NCBI GenBank assembly: GCA_903863295.1 | Contig: CAIPBM010000028.1 | Span: 1-45,049, forward strand | Direction: 5' to 3' | Length of the DNA stretch: 45,049 bases | From: an uncultured Verrucomicrobiota bacterium | Lineage (GTDB): Bacteria > Verrucomicrobiota > Verrucomicrobiia > Methylacidiphilales > UBA1321 | Shown: positions 17,431 through 26,300 of the stretch, in pieces | How positions within the stretch are numbered: position 1 is the first letter of the stretch | How the letters are laid out: each line of letters opens with the position of its first letter | Translations under genes and position numbers: made by a program | The notes under the pieces: generated by a model | The model's database searches: none | The model's input: only the letters and a program-made list of their open reading frames with translations | What the model was told of the DNA's origin: nothing

Positions 17431-18102
17431 ATGTCAAAAAAATCCAACTTATTGTTAAACAAGAGGTTGCATAATGATTTTAATTTCCAATCGAAGATGG
17501 GAGGTTTTAGCTTGGTCGAGATGCTTGCGGTTATTACTATTATTACTATTCTCTCCGCAATCACCATTCCATCCTTCATAGGCGCGGGTACGGCAAGTCA
17601 ATTGACCGCCGGAGGAAACTTGGTCGTCGATCTCGTCAATCGGGCGCGGCAAAATGCGATCTCTAAAAACGTTATCACCGCTTTATTCTTGATTAATCAA
17701 TCGTCCAATACCGGTTCAAACGACCGACTTTTTGTCATTGAGGAATTGGATAATCCGGTCGCCAACCAATGGACGCAAGTTTCCAAATGGGAGACCTTGC
17801 CTCAGGGCGTCCTGGTTGACATGTCGAACGCGAATACGCAGTTTCAAAGCCCCACCATCCAGTATTTACCAGCTTCGCTTAACTATCAGGGCAGCGTATT
17901 CACTAGCGCCCAGTATCTTTGTCAGGTATTTCTCCCTGATGGCTCCTTGGAGACTCGAGGCTCTCCCCAGAGCCCTCCCACGCTTCATCTCGTAGCTGGA
18001 GTGATGAACGGACAAACGGTGGTCTATACCGGTACGGCCAGCAACTTCTATGAAGTGATTCTGATGCCGTATACGGGACTGCCGAAAATCAATCGCCCAT
18101 GA
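17431..18102 (+). CDS. Verru_Chthon cassette protein D (GspH-like pseudopilin)
   Basis: The 223-residue product has a long basic leader, then a prepilin peptidase site and hydrophobic helix, MGGFSLVEMLAVITII, with cleavage expected between Gly and Phe (about residues 25/26) and the +5 Glu present. Downstream, SQLTAGGNLVVDLVNRARQN resembles the helix after the membrane segment in GspH-type minor pseudopilins, followed by a beta-rich C-terminal domain. The family name comes from the four-gene cassette described in Verrucomicrobium and Chthoniobacter; its function has not been established to my knowledge. It overlaps the next gene by ATGA, so the cassette is translationally coupled. It is divergent from the GH38 gene and flanked by operator-like sites 3 and 4. 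Confidence 0.85.
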   Translation: MSKKSNLLLNKRLHNDFNFQSKMGGFSLVEMLAVITIITILSAITIPSFIGAGTASQLTAGGNLVVDLVNRARQNAISKNVITALFLINQSSNTGSNDRLFVIEELDNPVANQWTQVSKWETLPQGVLVDMSNANTQFQSPTIQYLPASLNYQGSVFTSAQYLCQVFLPDGSLETRGSPQSPPTLHLVAGVMNGQTVVYTGTASNFYEVILMPYTGLPKINRP

Positions 18103-18506
18103 AAAAAAGGAAGGTTTCGATCAAGGCGTTCAATCTGGTTGAGTTGGTCATGGCGATTGGGGTGGTATCTTTTTGTCTTGTAGCGCTTTTCGGGCTGTTT
18201 TCCGTGGGGCTGAACAACAGCCGCAAATCGAATGAGGATACCGCCCTGGCTTCCATGGTCATGAGTCGGATCAGCACCTTGCGAACCGTGGGGATATCCG
18301 CCTTTTCCACTAATCTTTTTTTTTCATTTGATGGCGAACAGACCACCAATTCCAGTCAGGCCTATTTCGAGTGTCAGTTTCTGACCAATTCCATGGCAGG
18401 GGCCGAGCCTAACCTGGCTACTGTCGCGCTAAAGTTTACCTGGCCTGTACTTCCCAATGGCGCCTCACCCAATACCAACACGGTTTATGCGACCTTGGCT
18501 CCTTAA
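18099..18506 (+). CDS. Verru_Chthon cassette protein B (GspI-like pseudopilin)
   Basis: This 135-residue protein has the short basic leader and hydrophobic helix of a prepilin: KAFNLVELVMAIGVVSFCL, with +5 Glu. The residue before the expected cut is Ala rather than the usual Gly, which is tolerated in some pseudopilins. After the helix the sequence NNSRKSNEDTALASMVMSRI parallels GspI, where a helix with A-x-x-L-A spacing follows the membrane segment. A small beta domain ends the protein. The start overlaps the stop of cassette D (ATGA), and the end overlaps the start of cassette C by 20 bases. Role proposed by analogy only: a minor subunit of a pseudopilus tip. Confidence 0.8.
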   Translation: MKKRKVSIKAFNLVELVMAIGVVSFCLVALFGLFSVGLNNSRKSNEDTALASMVMSRISTLRTVGISAFSTNLFFSFDGEQTTNSSQAYFECQFLTNSMAGAEPNLATVALKFTWPVLPNGASPNTNTVYATLAP

Positions 18507-19389
18507 GTGCCGTCTCCCCGCGTTTTTTCGCTTCCGTGGAAAACATGATCGCCGTCGGCAGGCCGGTTTTAGCCTGGTGGAAATGCTGGTCTCGCTCGCC
18601 ATTCTTGCCGTGCTGATTCTCGTGTTGGCTGCTCTTTCCACCCAAAGCGAGCAAATGTGGCGCCAGGGTGAAAATCAAAAGCAGTATCGGGAGAAAGCCC
18701 GCGCCACTCTCGACTATATGGGCCGCGAGTTGCGTTTGGCCGTCCTCGGGGCCGATCCTGCGAAAACCGGTCTTGAATTTGTGATTAATCCGTCGGGAGT
18801 TAACCAATCCAATTTCCCTAACAGTTTTTTTTGGCAGGCTCCTATTGCGACTGACTCAACTTACGGAAATATGGCGGAAGTTGGTTACTTTGTGCGATGG
18901 ACCGGGACGCAACCCAATCTGTGCCGCTTTTTTGTTAATCCCTCCGCACCTGGTTCGAGCTCCAAATATCTCATCTACACCTCGAACGCCTGGGTGACGG
19001 ATAGCTTGTTGACAGCGGTGGCTCCAGCCACTTCAACCAGTCATTATCAGGGGCTGTTCCTGGAAAACGTCATTGGATTGTGGGTACAGGGGTACAACGT
19101 CGATGGCAGTGCTTATGGAGGTGATTCCAAGGGCGTCACTCCCAATCAATTGCCTGCTTCCGTGGAAATCGCGTTGGCCTTTCTGGACGCTTCCACCGTA
19201 GCGCATCTTCAAACGGCCACCGCCACTCAGATACAAACGCTCTCCCAGTCTTATCCTCCTTCCGGCAGCCCTCCGAGTGCCAGCGCGGCTGCAGAACAAT
19301 TTCTGACTCATCTGCGCACGTCTCTACCATTGATCGCTTCCGGGGCTGCGATTATCGGTATCCGGGTCAATTTGGAAAATTACAGATGA
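18487..19389 (+). CDS. Verru_Chthon cassette protein C (GspJ-like pseudopilin)
   Basis: The 300-residue product contains the prepilin motif RQAGFSLVEMLVSLAILAVL with cleavage after Gly and +5 Glu. It is followed by QYREKARATLDYMGRELRLA, which closely recalls GspJ, where arginine-rich helical residues and R-x-L-x-x-D/E-L-R follow the membrane helix. The large beta-rich remainder exceeds the usual size of about 200 residues for GspJ. ATG 18487 was chosen because it is the nearest in-frame ATG to the prepilin motif; an ATG at 18457 is possible but overlaps cassette B further. The next gene begins 13 bases after its stop. Function is unknown; membership of a pseudopilus tip complex is inferred. 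Confidence 0.82.
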   Translation: MRPWLLKCRLPAFFRFRGKHDRRRQAGFSLVEMLVSLAILAVLILVLAALSTQSEQMWRQGENQKQYREKARATLDYMGRELRLAVLGADPAKTGLEFVINPSGVNQSNFPNSFFWQAPIATDSTYGNMAEVGYFVRWTGTQPNLCRFFVNPSAPGSSSKYLIYTSNAWVTDSLLTAVAPATSTSHYQGLFLENVIGLWVQGYNVDGSAYGGDSKGVTPNQLPASVEIALAFLDASTVAHLQTATATQIQTLSQSYPPSGSPPSASAAAEQFLTHLRTSLPLIASGAAIIGIRVNLENYR

Positions 19390-19402
19390 AGGTCTCCCCG
19401 AC

Positions 19403-22069
19403 ATGAAAATGAACAAGGTTTCCTATCGGCGTATGAGTGATCGGACCAGTTCCGCTTTGGTACTCACCCTTTTTTTTATAGCCCTGATCAGCATCCTACT
19501 CGTTGGTTTTCTTGCGAGCATGCGTCTGGAAACGGTCTCTTCCCGCTCTCATCTCAAAGGTGTGGAGGCCGGAATCTATGCCCTGGCGGGTTTGGATACC
19601 GCAGAAGCCCGGCTCTACAGCGTCCTCTCGGATCCAAGTCGCACTTGGATCACGGAAGGTGGTGCCTTGATGGCTTCCCCGAGCGGAACAAACCAGCCGG
19701 TGACGACGCTGGTCGATCTCTCCTCCGGCCTGCCAGCCTCGTCCTCGTCGGACGCGGCCAACATGAATCCCTACCTCCCGCAAACAGGTGCCAATCTCAT
19801 CGCCAGCACCAACGCGCCGATGTATGTCAATTGGATCTACGTTTACCAGAACGGCATGGTCACCAACACGGCTTCGGCAGGTGCGATAGGCAACGCTCCC
19901 ATTGGTCGTTACGCCTTCTGGGTTGACGATGAAAGCGCCAAAATCGATCTCAACACGGCGGGGCAGCGTAGCGGAAATACCAATGGTTTATCCGATCCTT
20001 CTCTCATTGATTTAACGGCGGAAACCAATTTTGACGGGGGCGACATCACCAACTTGGTCTCCTTCACGGCGACCAATCTTCTCAATTCACCCGCAGAAGT
20101 GAACCGCATCAGCACGAATATGGGCGCGGTGGTGGATCAGGACAAATTTTTCATGACCCACTACAACCATGCCCCGGAGATCAACATGTTTGGAGAGCCG
20201 CGGATCATGCTGACCACGAGCAAGGCGATCGCCAACGCCTGCGGCAGCACGAATTTCATCGATATCGTCAACAACTCGGATCCGGTCGCCAACGATCCCG
20301 GCTATCTCGGCAACTTGAATACCGCCAACGTCGCGACCGTCGTTTCAAATCTGAACCGCGAACTGACCCGCGCGAATTGGCCTATCCTGCCGGGGAAAAG
20401 CTTTGCTCAGAAGTACAACCAAATGCCGGATCAAATTATGACGGCCATGGATATCATCGATTACGTCCGCAGCGCCGAGTCGACCAACAATCTCGTCGAA
20501 TCTTTGCGGGGAACGATGTCGGGAGGGAACAGCGGCACTTTTCAGATGTCCCTCAGTCAAGGTACATCTGGGATTTACTTGGGCGACCGGTACGCTGTCG
20601 CTCGACGGCTGGAAATTTGCGAGGCAGCGGTTTGGGTTCCTTCGACTCCCACCGAATACACCAATAACGGAAGTATATTCTGGAAGCTTCCCTACACCGT
20701 CATGGCCAAAGTCTACTATCCTCAGACTCAGGCCAGTACTCCGACGCCAGCGGACCTGACCGCCTGCCAGCTCTATTTCCAAAACTTTCATTCCAAGGAT
20801 CCGCCGGGCACGACGAATTGGGCTTCAGCGGATGCTACTGCGCCACTCACCACGAGTCAGGTGTGGTCTCCATCCTCGCTCTGGCCCAACGGCCAGCAAA
20901 CGACCACGCTTATTTATCCGGGGCACTACGCCACGATTATGAGGAGCCTCTACAACCTAACAAACATGGTTCCCAATTCCCAGACACCTCCCGCGGCGCC
21001 GACTAACTTTACCTTCCAGGTGATCTTGGACCGATCCCCTACACCTACCATAGGAGAACACATTGATGCCGTGACTATTTCGAGTTTTGCCAACTATGCT
21101 CCGGCGAGCGCAACGGCGGTTGTCTCGACCAGTGTTGACGACCCCTCGGTCAACAAAGTGAGTGGTGACTGGAAGCAACCGCCATCCGGCCAAAATCCTC
21201 CCAACTATTTTGGGGTCGATGGCCCAAATCTCTATACATCCACGCTCGGAAAATCTCCAACCCTTACCGGCATTCCCCAGCAGGACACGGTGGGTGGTAT
21301 TCTTGTCAACGGCATGTTGATGCCTTCGGCGAAGGGAACCCCGGGCAACCCGCTGGGCCTGGTGCGGTCGGTGGGGGAATTGGGTTATGTCCATACCGGC
21401 GTCGAATATTGGAACGGCGCTGGTAATAAGGGCGTTCCCTGGAGAACGATTCGTTTGCAGCCTAAAACCACCATCGGCGATCTTCCCGATTGGGCTTTGC
21501 TTGATCTTTTTTGCGTGCCGATCCTGCCTGGCACGAGAGATCGGGCGGTGATTACGCCGCAAACCAACCTCGCTGCCGGGATTTATAATGTGGGTGGCAA
21601 AATCAATCTTAACACCACCATCCTTCCCTTTACGAATAGCTCGAGCTTTAGCCGCACCCTCCCCCTTCAGGCGCTTTTCCAGAACACGACGAATCTTCTC
21701 AAAGGCAGCGTGAACACCACTTCCCAGGCGCAATCTCTCGTCTCCAATATTGTCAATCACACCCTGGCGACAAACGGACTGGCCTATGCGAACACCAACG
21801 TCTACTACACGCCGGCCCAGATCGCCGAAATTAGCGGAGTGGCTGACGGAGGCGAAGCGAGCGAGGAGCAGGTCCGCGAAGTCGTCGGAGTGGCCACGAC
21901 CCGCGGCAACGTCTTTTCACTTTACGCGGTCGGACAGGCCCTTCAGCAGGATAATTTTGGCGTACTTCATGTGTTGAGTGAGCGGCGTTACCACAAAATG
22001 ATGGAGGCGGTCTGGTCCAACGGTCAATTCATGATGAAGCCGGTCTATATCGACGATGGGCAGCCATGA
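19403..22069 (+). CDS. Verru_Chthon cassette protein A (very large GspK-like protein)
   Basis: The 888-residue product starts with a hydrophobic helix, SSALVLTLFFIALISILLVG, like the N-terminus of GspK/PilX minor pilins, followed by GVEAGIYALAGLDTAEARLY. Around residue 170 it carries FWVDDESAKIDLNTAG, matching the conserved D-E-x-x-K-I-x-L-N segment of GspK. The C-terminus has EEQVREVVG and FSLYAVGQALQ followed by VLSERRYHKM, again like the end of GspK. GspK is normally about 300-330 residues, so this form carries several hundred extra, mostly Asn/Thr/Pro-rich, residues. In type II systems GspK caps the pseudopilus and has no +5 Glu, as here. Its stop codon overlaps the LacI regulator start. 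Confidence 0.82.
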   Translation: MKMNKVSYRRMSDRTSSALVLTLFFIALISILLVGFLASMRLETVSSRSHLKGVEAGIYALAGLDTAEARLYSVLSDPSRTWITEGGALMASPSGTNQPVTTLVDLSSGLPASSSSDAANMNPYLPQTGANLIASTNAPMYVNWIYVYQNGMVTNTASAGAIGNAPIGRYAFWVDDESAKIDLNTAGQRSGNTNGLSDPSLIDLTAETNFDGGDITNLVSFTATNLLNSPAEVNRISTNMGAVVDQDKFFMTHYNHAPEINMFGEPRIMLTTSKAIANACGSTNFIDIVNNSDPVANDPGYLGNLNTANVATVVSNLNRELTRANWPILPGKSFAQKYNQMPDQIMTAMDIIDYVRSAESTNNLVESLRGTMSGGNSGTFQMSLSQGTSGIYLGDRYAVARRLEICEAAVWVPSTPTEYTNNGSIFWKLPYTVMAKVYYPQTQASTPTPADLTACQLYFQNFHSKDPPGTTNWASADATAPLTTSQVWSPSSLWPNGQQTTTLIYPGHYATIMRSLYNLTNMVPNSQTPPAAPTNFTFQVILDRSPTPTIGEHIDAVTISSFANYAPASATAVVSTSVDDPSVNKVSGDWKQPPSGQNPPNYFGVDGPNLYTSTLGKSPTLTGIPQQDTVGGILVNGMLMPSAKGTPGNPLGLVRSVGELGYVHTGVEYWNGAGNKGVPWRTIRLQPKTTIGDLPDWALLDLFCVPILPGTRDRAVITPQTNLAAGIYNVGGKINLNTTILPFTNSSSFSRTLPLQALFQNTTNLLKGSVNTTSQAQSLVSNIVNHTLATNGLAYANTNVYYTPAQIAEISGVADGGEASEEQVREVVGVATTRGNVFSLYAVGQALQQDNFGVLHVLSERRYHKMMEAVWSNGQFMMKPVYIDDGQP

Positions 22070-23175
22070 TTGGCCCAATTTTCAAAAAGGATAGCATGGA
22101 ACGTTCCCTTGGGCTAAAACTTCCCCCTTCAATGCCTCTCCGGATCACCATCAAAGAATTTGCGAGAGTGGCGAACTGTTCGATTTCCACCATCTCCAAT
22201 GCCATGAATGGGACTGGGAGGATGAGCCCGGCCCGGCGCAATGAGATTCGCAGGCTGGCGTCGCAGATCGGATTTCAACCCAACATCGCGGGTCGGAATT
22301 TGCGACTACAACGTACCGATACGATCGGGCTGTTGTTCAATCCGTCGCCGTCTGAGCTCTTCAAGAATATTTTTTACGTCGAGGTGATGGAAGGGCTGGA
22401 GGAGACGCTTTATGAAAAGGACTATAATTTATTGTTGGGGAGTGGCCGCAAGGAACTGGCGCAGGGACAAATTCCAAAATTCGTCCTGAAAGGTGGAGTC
22501 GATCTTCTCGTTCTCGTCGGGCCTTTCGACGACAGCCAGTTGGAGGTCTTGCAACAATCACCCTGCCCCATTTTCCTGCTCGATTCCAGTCATGATGAAT
22601 TCCCGATCGACTCGTTGACCACCGATGGTCATGGCGGCCTGATGCAGGCGGTTGGCTATTTGACGGAATTGGGACATCGCCAAATCGCCTTTCTGGCCTA
22701 CGATCTTCCCAACTACAACATCAACCTCCGCATCAAGGGCTTTCAAGCCGCCGCACGGCGCTTTGGCTTAAGCGACCAGCAGGCAGTGTTGATCCATAAT
22801 TTTCAGACGAACGACGAACTGTTCCCTATTTTGCAAAGGTGCCTGTTCGCCGACCAACGGCCCACGGCGATAATTTGCGTCAATGACACGCAGGCCGTGT
22901 TCGTGAACAATGCTTTGAAAAAACTTGGCCTAAATGTTCCACGCGACATCAGCCTGATTGGTTTTGACGATGATTTCGTGGTCAGCCAGCAGGAGCCTCC
23001 GCTGACTACCGTCCGTATTGAGAGAAAAGGTTTAGGCAGTGAGGGTGCAAAGATGATTTTGAAGAGATTAAAGACCCCTGACCTCCCCATCCAAAAGGCA
23101 TTTCAGCCCGTCACCCTCGTTGTTCGTGAATCCACGGCTCCTCCCAGCTTGGACTTTACGAAGCGGCACCAGTAA
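22066..23175 (+). CDS. LacI family transcriptional regulator
   Basis: The 369-residue protein has an N-terminal LacI-type helix-turn-helix at about residues 27-50 (ITIKEFARVANCSISTISNAMNG) and a hinge region near residues 60-75. A periplasmic-binding-protein-like effector domain follows (IGLLFNPSPSELF, VEVMEGLEETLYEKDYNLLL, then GHRQIAFLAYDLPNYNINLR, and ISLIGFDDDFV before the end). Such regulators usually repress sugar-use genes until a mono- or oligosaccharide releases them. The ATG overlaps the stop of cassette A (ATGA). A shorter start at residue 23 is possible. It is the only DNA-binding regulator near the palindromic sites at 7858-23286 and is the obvious candidate to bind them; its effector is unknown. 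Confidence 0.92.
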   Translation: MIGPIFKKDSMERSLGLKLPPSMPLRITIKEFARVANCSISTISNAMNGTGRMSPARRNEIRRLASQIGFQPNIAGRNLRLQRTDTIGLLFNPSPSELFKNIFYVEVMEGLEETLYEKDYNLLLGSGRKELAQGQIPKFVLKGGVDLLVLVGPFDDSQLEVLQQSPCPIFLLDSSHDEFPIDSLTTDGHGGLMQAVGYLTELGHRQIAFLAYDLPNYNINLRIKGFQAAARRFGLSDQQAVLIHNFQTNDELFPILQRCLFADQRPTAIICVNDTQAVFVNNALKKLGLNVPRDISLIGFDDDFVVSQQEPPLTTVRIERKGLGSEGAKMILKRLKTPDLPIQKAFQPVTLVVRESTAPPSLDFTKRHQ

Positions 23176-23204
23176 GATTTGTCGCAAAGATTTTAAAATG
23201 ATAG

Positions 23205-23232
23205 TTGACACATTATAGTCTCAAATGATAAA
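23205..23232 (+). promoter_or_regulatory. predicted promoter of the PEP-CTERM gene
   Basis: A consensus -35 hexamer TTGACA (23205-23210) is followed after 16 bases by GATAAA (23227-23232), which lies inside operator site 5. Overlap of the -10 region with the operator is classic repression architecture. The -10 assignment is by eye; TAAAAC at an 18-base spacing is equally possible. Confidence 0.5.
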
Positions 23233-23243
23233 ACGTTACATCA
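23226..23243. promoter_or_regulatory. LacI-type operator (site 5)
   Basis: TGATAAAACGTTACATCA matches the consensus at 16 of 18 positions. The left half is perfect and the right half has two mismatches. It lies 51 bases downstream of the LacI regulator stop and 117 bases before the PEP-CTERM gene, overlapping a likely -10 element. Confidence 0.72.
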
Positions 23244-23268
23244 TCAGAGGCCTCATCGAGTGTCACTG

Positions 23269-23286
23269 AGGTGAAACGTTTAATGT
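23269..23286. promoter_or_regulatory. weak LacI-type operator-like site (site 6)
   Basis: AGGTGAAACGTTTAATGT keeps the GAAACGTTT core but matches the full consensus at only 12 of 18 positions. Its centre is 43 bases from that of site 5, about four helical turns, which would allow cooperative binding on one DNA face. It could also be chance. Confidence 0.35.
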
Positions 23287-23359
23287 GGGACAGAATTGTA
23301 AAAGATAAATCTAAGCAAATATACCAACAATATTTAAAAAAAGTAACTCATACGCTCCT

Positions 23360-26300
23360 ATGAATGCTATTCCTACAAAAAATCACCGCAGATTCTCCTA
23401 CCTCGGTTTCCTCGTTGCCGTCCTTTTTGCCGCGCAGTTCAACCAAGCCTCAGCTAATACTTATAGTTACTTTGCGGCGACCGGTAACTGGTCCACGGCG
23501 GCGAATTGGAGCGGCGCGATCGTTCCTCTTTCTACCGATAATTTCACTCAAACTACTACGGCAACTATTCTTATCGATGGCACCAGTGCCAGCCCGGATG
23601 CGATCAACAATGTCACCTTTGATGGCGGTACCATCTTTATCAAGGGGCTGGCGAACACAACGGCTACCACGTGGAATATTGCCGGGACGCTGACCGTCGA
23701 ATATGTTAGCGGTAACAACTACGTCATACGCCAGAACGGAGCTGGTAATGGGATGTTGACGGTCAACGCCGGTGCGCTTGATGTGCAAACGGGTGCTAGC
23801 ATCAGCTTGGGCAACAGTGCGGGCGGCTTGATCATCAATGTCAGCGGTGCGACCACGTTGGACGGGAACAGTTCTAGCATCAATGTTGATAACAATTTGG
23901 GGACAGGCATGGGAGGCAGTGCGGCCTTTAATGGCGGAATTACCTTTACCGGATCCTCCGCGGTGTTTCTGAATGGAGGTGCCACGGCGGCGCAAACGAC
24001 TGCCGCCACTGTGGCTAGTGCGGCGTTTTTATCGAGTTCAAGCACAACGGCAAAAGTTACGGGATCAAATACAACAACTAATGGAACTCAGGTCGGCACG
24101 CTGACCATCAACGGCACGGCGGGCTCGACCTATACCTTTGCCGGTATACTGGAGAATAACTATACGACTGGAACGGGGAACACGCTCGCCGTCGTCATGG
24201 CGGGGACGAACACCCAGATCCTCACTGGCACATCCAACACCTACACGGGCTCCACGACGATCAATGGTGGCGTGCTGGAGATCAATGGCAGCTTGGGAAC
24301 GAGCTTCGCAAGCGGCGGCTCTGCGGTGACTGTTGGAGGCACGGGGTCAACCGGCACGCCGACTCTGGCTGGCGCGGGCAACGGTACCACGACAGGTATC
24401 GTCTACGGGGCGGTGACAGTTTCAAATGGTGGCACGATCAGCCCCGGAAACGGCTCAACTCTGGGCACGTTGACCGTGGGTTCGAGCGCTTTCCAGTCGG
24501 GCAGCACCCTCGCCATTAACCTGAACAGCGGCGGCTCAAGCGAGTTGGTCATCCACGGCGCGGCCACGTTTGCCGGCACCGACAACATCACTTTCAGCGG
24601 CACGACGGGGGCGACGGCCACGACGGGCGTGGGCCAGTACACGCTCGCGACGATCGGCAGCGGTAGCAATTTGACCGCGAGCGATTTCACGGGTACCGCG
24701 CCGACTTACTATCATCTCACAAACAACAGTGGTGACACGGCGCTCTATCTGACCCATGAAGCAACGATCAGCATTAATACGCCCACCACGGCGGCCTCGT
24801 CCATTATCTCCGGCGGTAGCACGGCCATCAGCTTCACGGTGGCCAATACGGCACCCAGCGGTTCCAGCAGCCTCTCGGCCAGCGCCGCCTCGGGCACCAA
24901 CACCAGCGGTTCAATTACTGGCCCCATCACGGTGGCTGCCGGGGGTACCAGTGGAACTGAAACGGGTATCAGCTTTACCGACAGCACAACCACCGGCGCC
25001 AACCAAGTCGGAACCTTCACGGTGAGCGATCCGAACGCCGACAACACGCCGCAAACCGGGACCGTTTCGGTCAATGTTTATGGCCACGCGGCGCCGAGTC
25101 TCAGTGGAACGACGCTAAATTTGGGTAACATCCACGCTGGTTACAGCGGGACGGTGACGAGTAGCAACAGCCTGACGGCAACCAACGGCTCGTCGGGGGC
25201 TTACATCGTGAATCTGAAGGGCAGCGCAACGTCGGCCAGCGGGGTGACGTTGACGTCTGTCAGCGGGGTGACGGCGGGCAGCTCGGCCAACATCTCGGCC
25301 ACGCTGGCCAGCGGCCAAGGACCGGAAAGTTTCAGTTCTCAAACTTATACCTTTGCCGATGACTCGACGTTGAGCGGAGCCTCAAGCAGCGTGGCGACCC
25401 AGTCGATCACCGTCAGCGGCGAAGTCTACTCCGGAACGAGCACATGGATCACTAATGGCAGCGGTTCGTGGGGTACGACGTCCGGAACAGGAACCGAGAC
25501 CTTCGGACAGAACTGGGGAAGCAATCAAGGTTCGCCTGGTCTCGATTCGAGTTTCAAGGGAGTGGATACGGCGACATTCGGCGCGGTAGGTGGAAGTCCG
25601 GTTGCTAGTTCTACGGTCTATTTGAATGCCGCGGCTCCTGACCTGAACAGCATCACCTTTAGCTCACCGTTGACCAGCTACACCCTGGCGCAGCAGAATG
25701 ATAGCGTGAGCGCGAATAGCATCACCCTAAGCCAGGGCTCTGGCGCGTCCTTACCCAGCATTAACGTGACAGCAAATTCGAGTGCTGGCACGCAGACCAT
25801 TAGTGCGCCGATCATCCTTGGTGCCAACACCAGCGTGAATGTGGGTTCCAACCAAACGCTGATCCTCAACGGTGCGATTTCCGGTTCCGGCTCTGGCCTG
25901 ACCTACACCGGCGCGGGCACGACCTATGTGACGGGCAACAACACCTACACTGGCGGCACGACGGTCAACGCAGGTACCTTGGTGGTGAGCAATAGCAGTG
26001 GTTCGGCCACCGGCACGGGAGCGTTTAACCTGGCCAGTGGGGCTACCTTGAGCGGCACGGGCACTATCAACGCCAGTAACGCGACTATCAGCGGCACGGT
26101 CAACGTCGGCAACGGCGGCACCACCGACGTCCTGCACCTCACGTCGAGCGGGACGACGAACTTCACCAACGCCAGCCTGACCTTCAACCTCGACACCGTC
26201 ACGCTGGGCAACAGTTCGCAAGTGGCCTTGGGCAACACGCCTACGGTGAGCTTCGGCAACACTTCGTTGACGCTCAATTTGACGGGCGGCAATCAAATCT

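Noticed and set aside
22098..22107. Palindrome GGAACGTTCC near the LacI start
   Set aside because: It lies within coding sequence and flanking bases do not match the operator consensus; probably chance.
25751..26296. Antisense frames in the PEP-CTERM gene
   Set aside because: Repetitive Gly/Thr/Ser codons keep several frames open; the proteins are low-complexity mirrors of the repeats.
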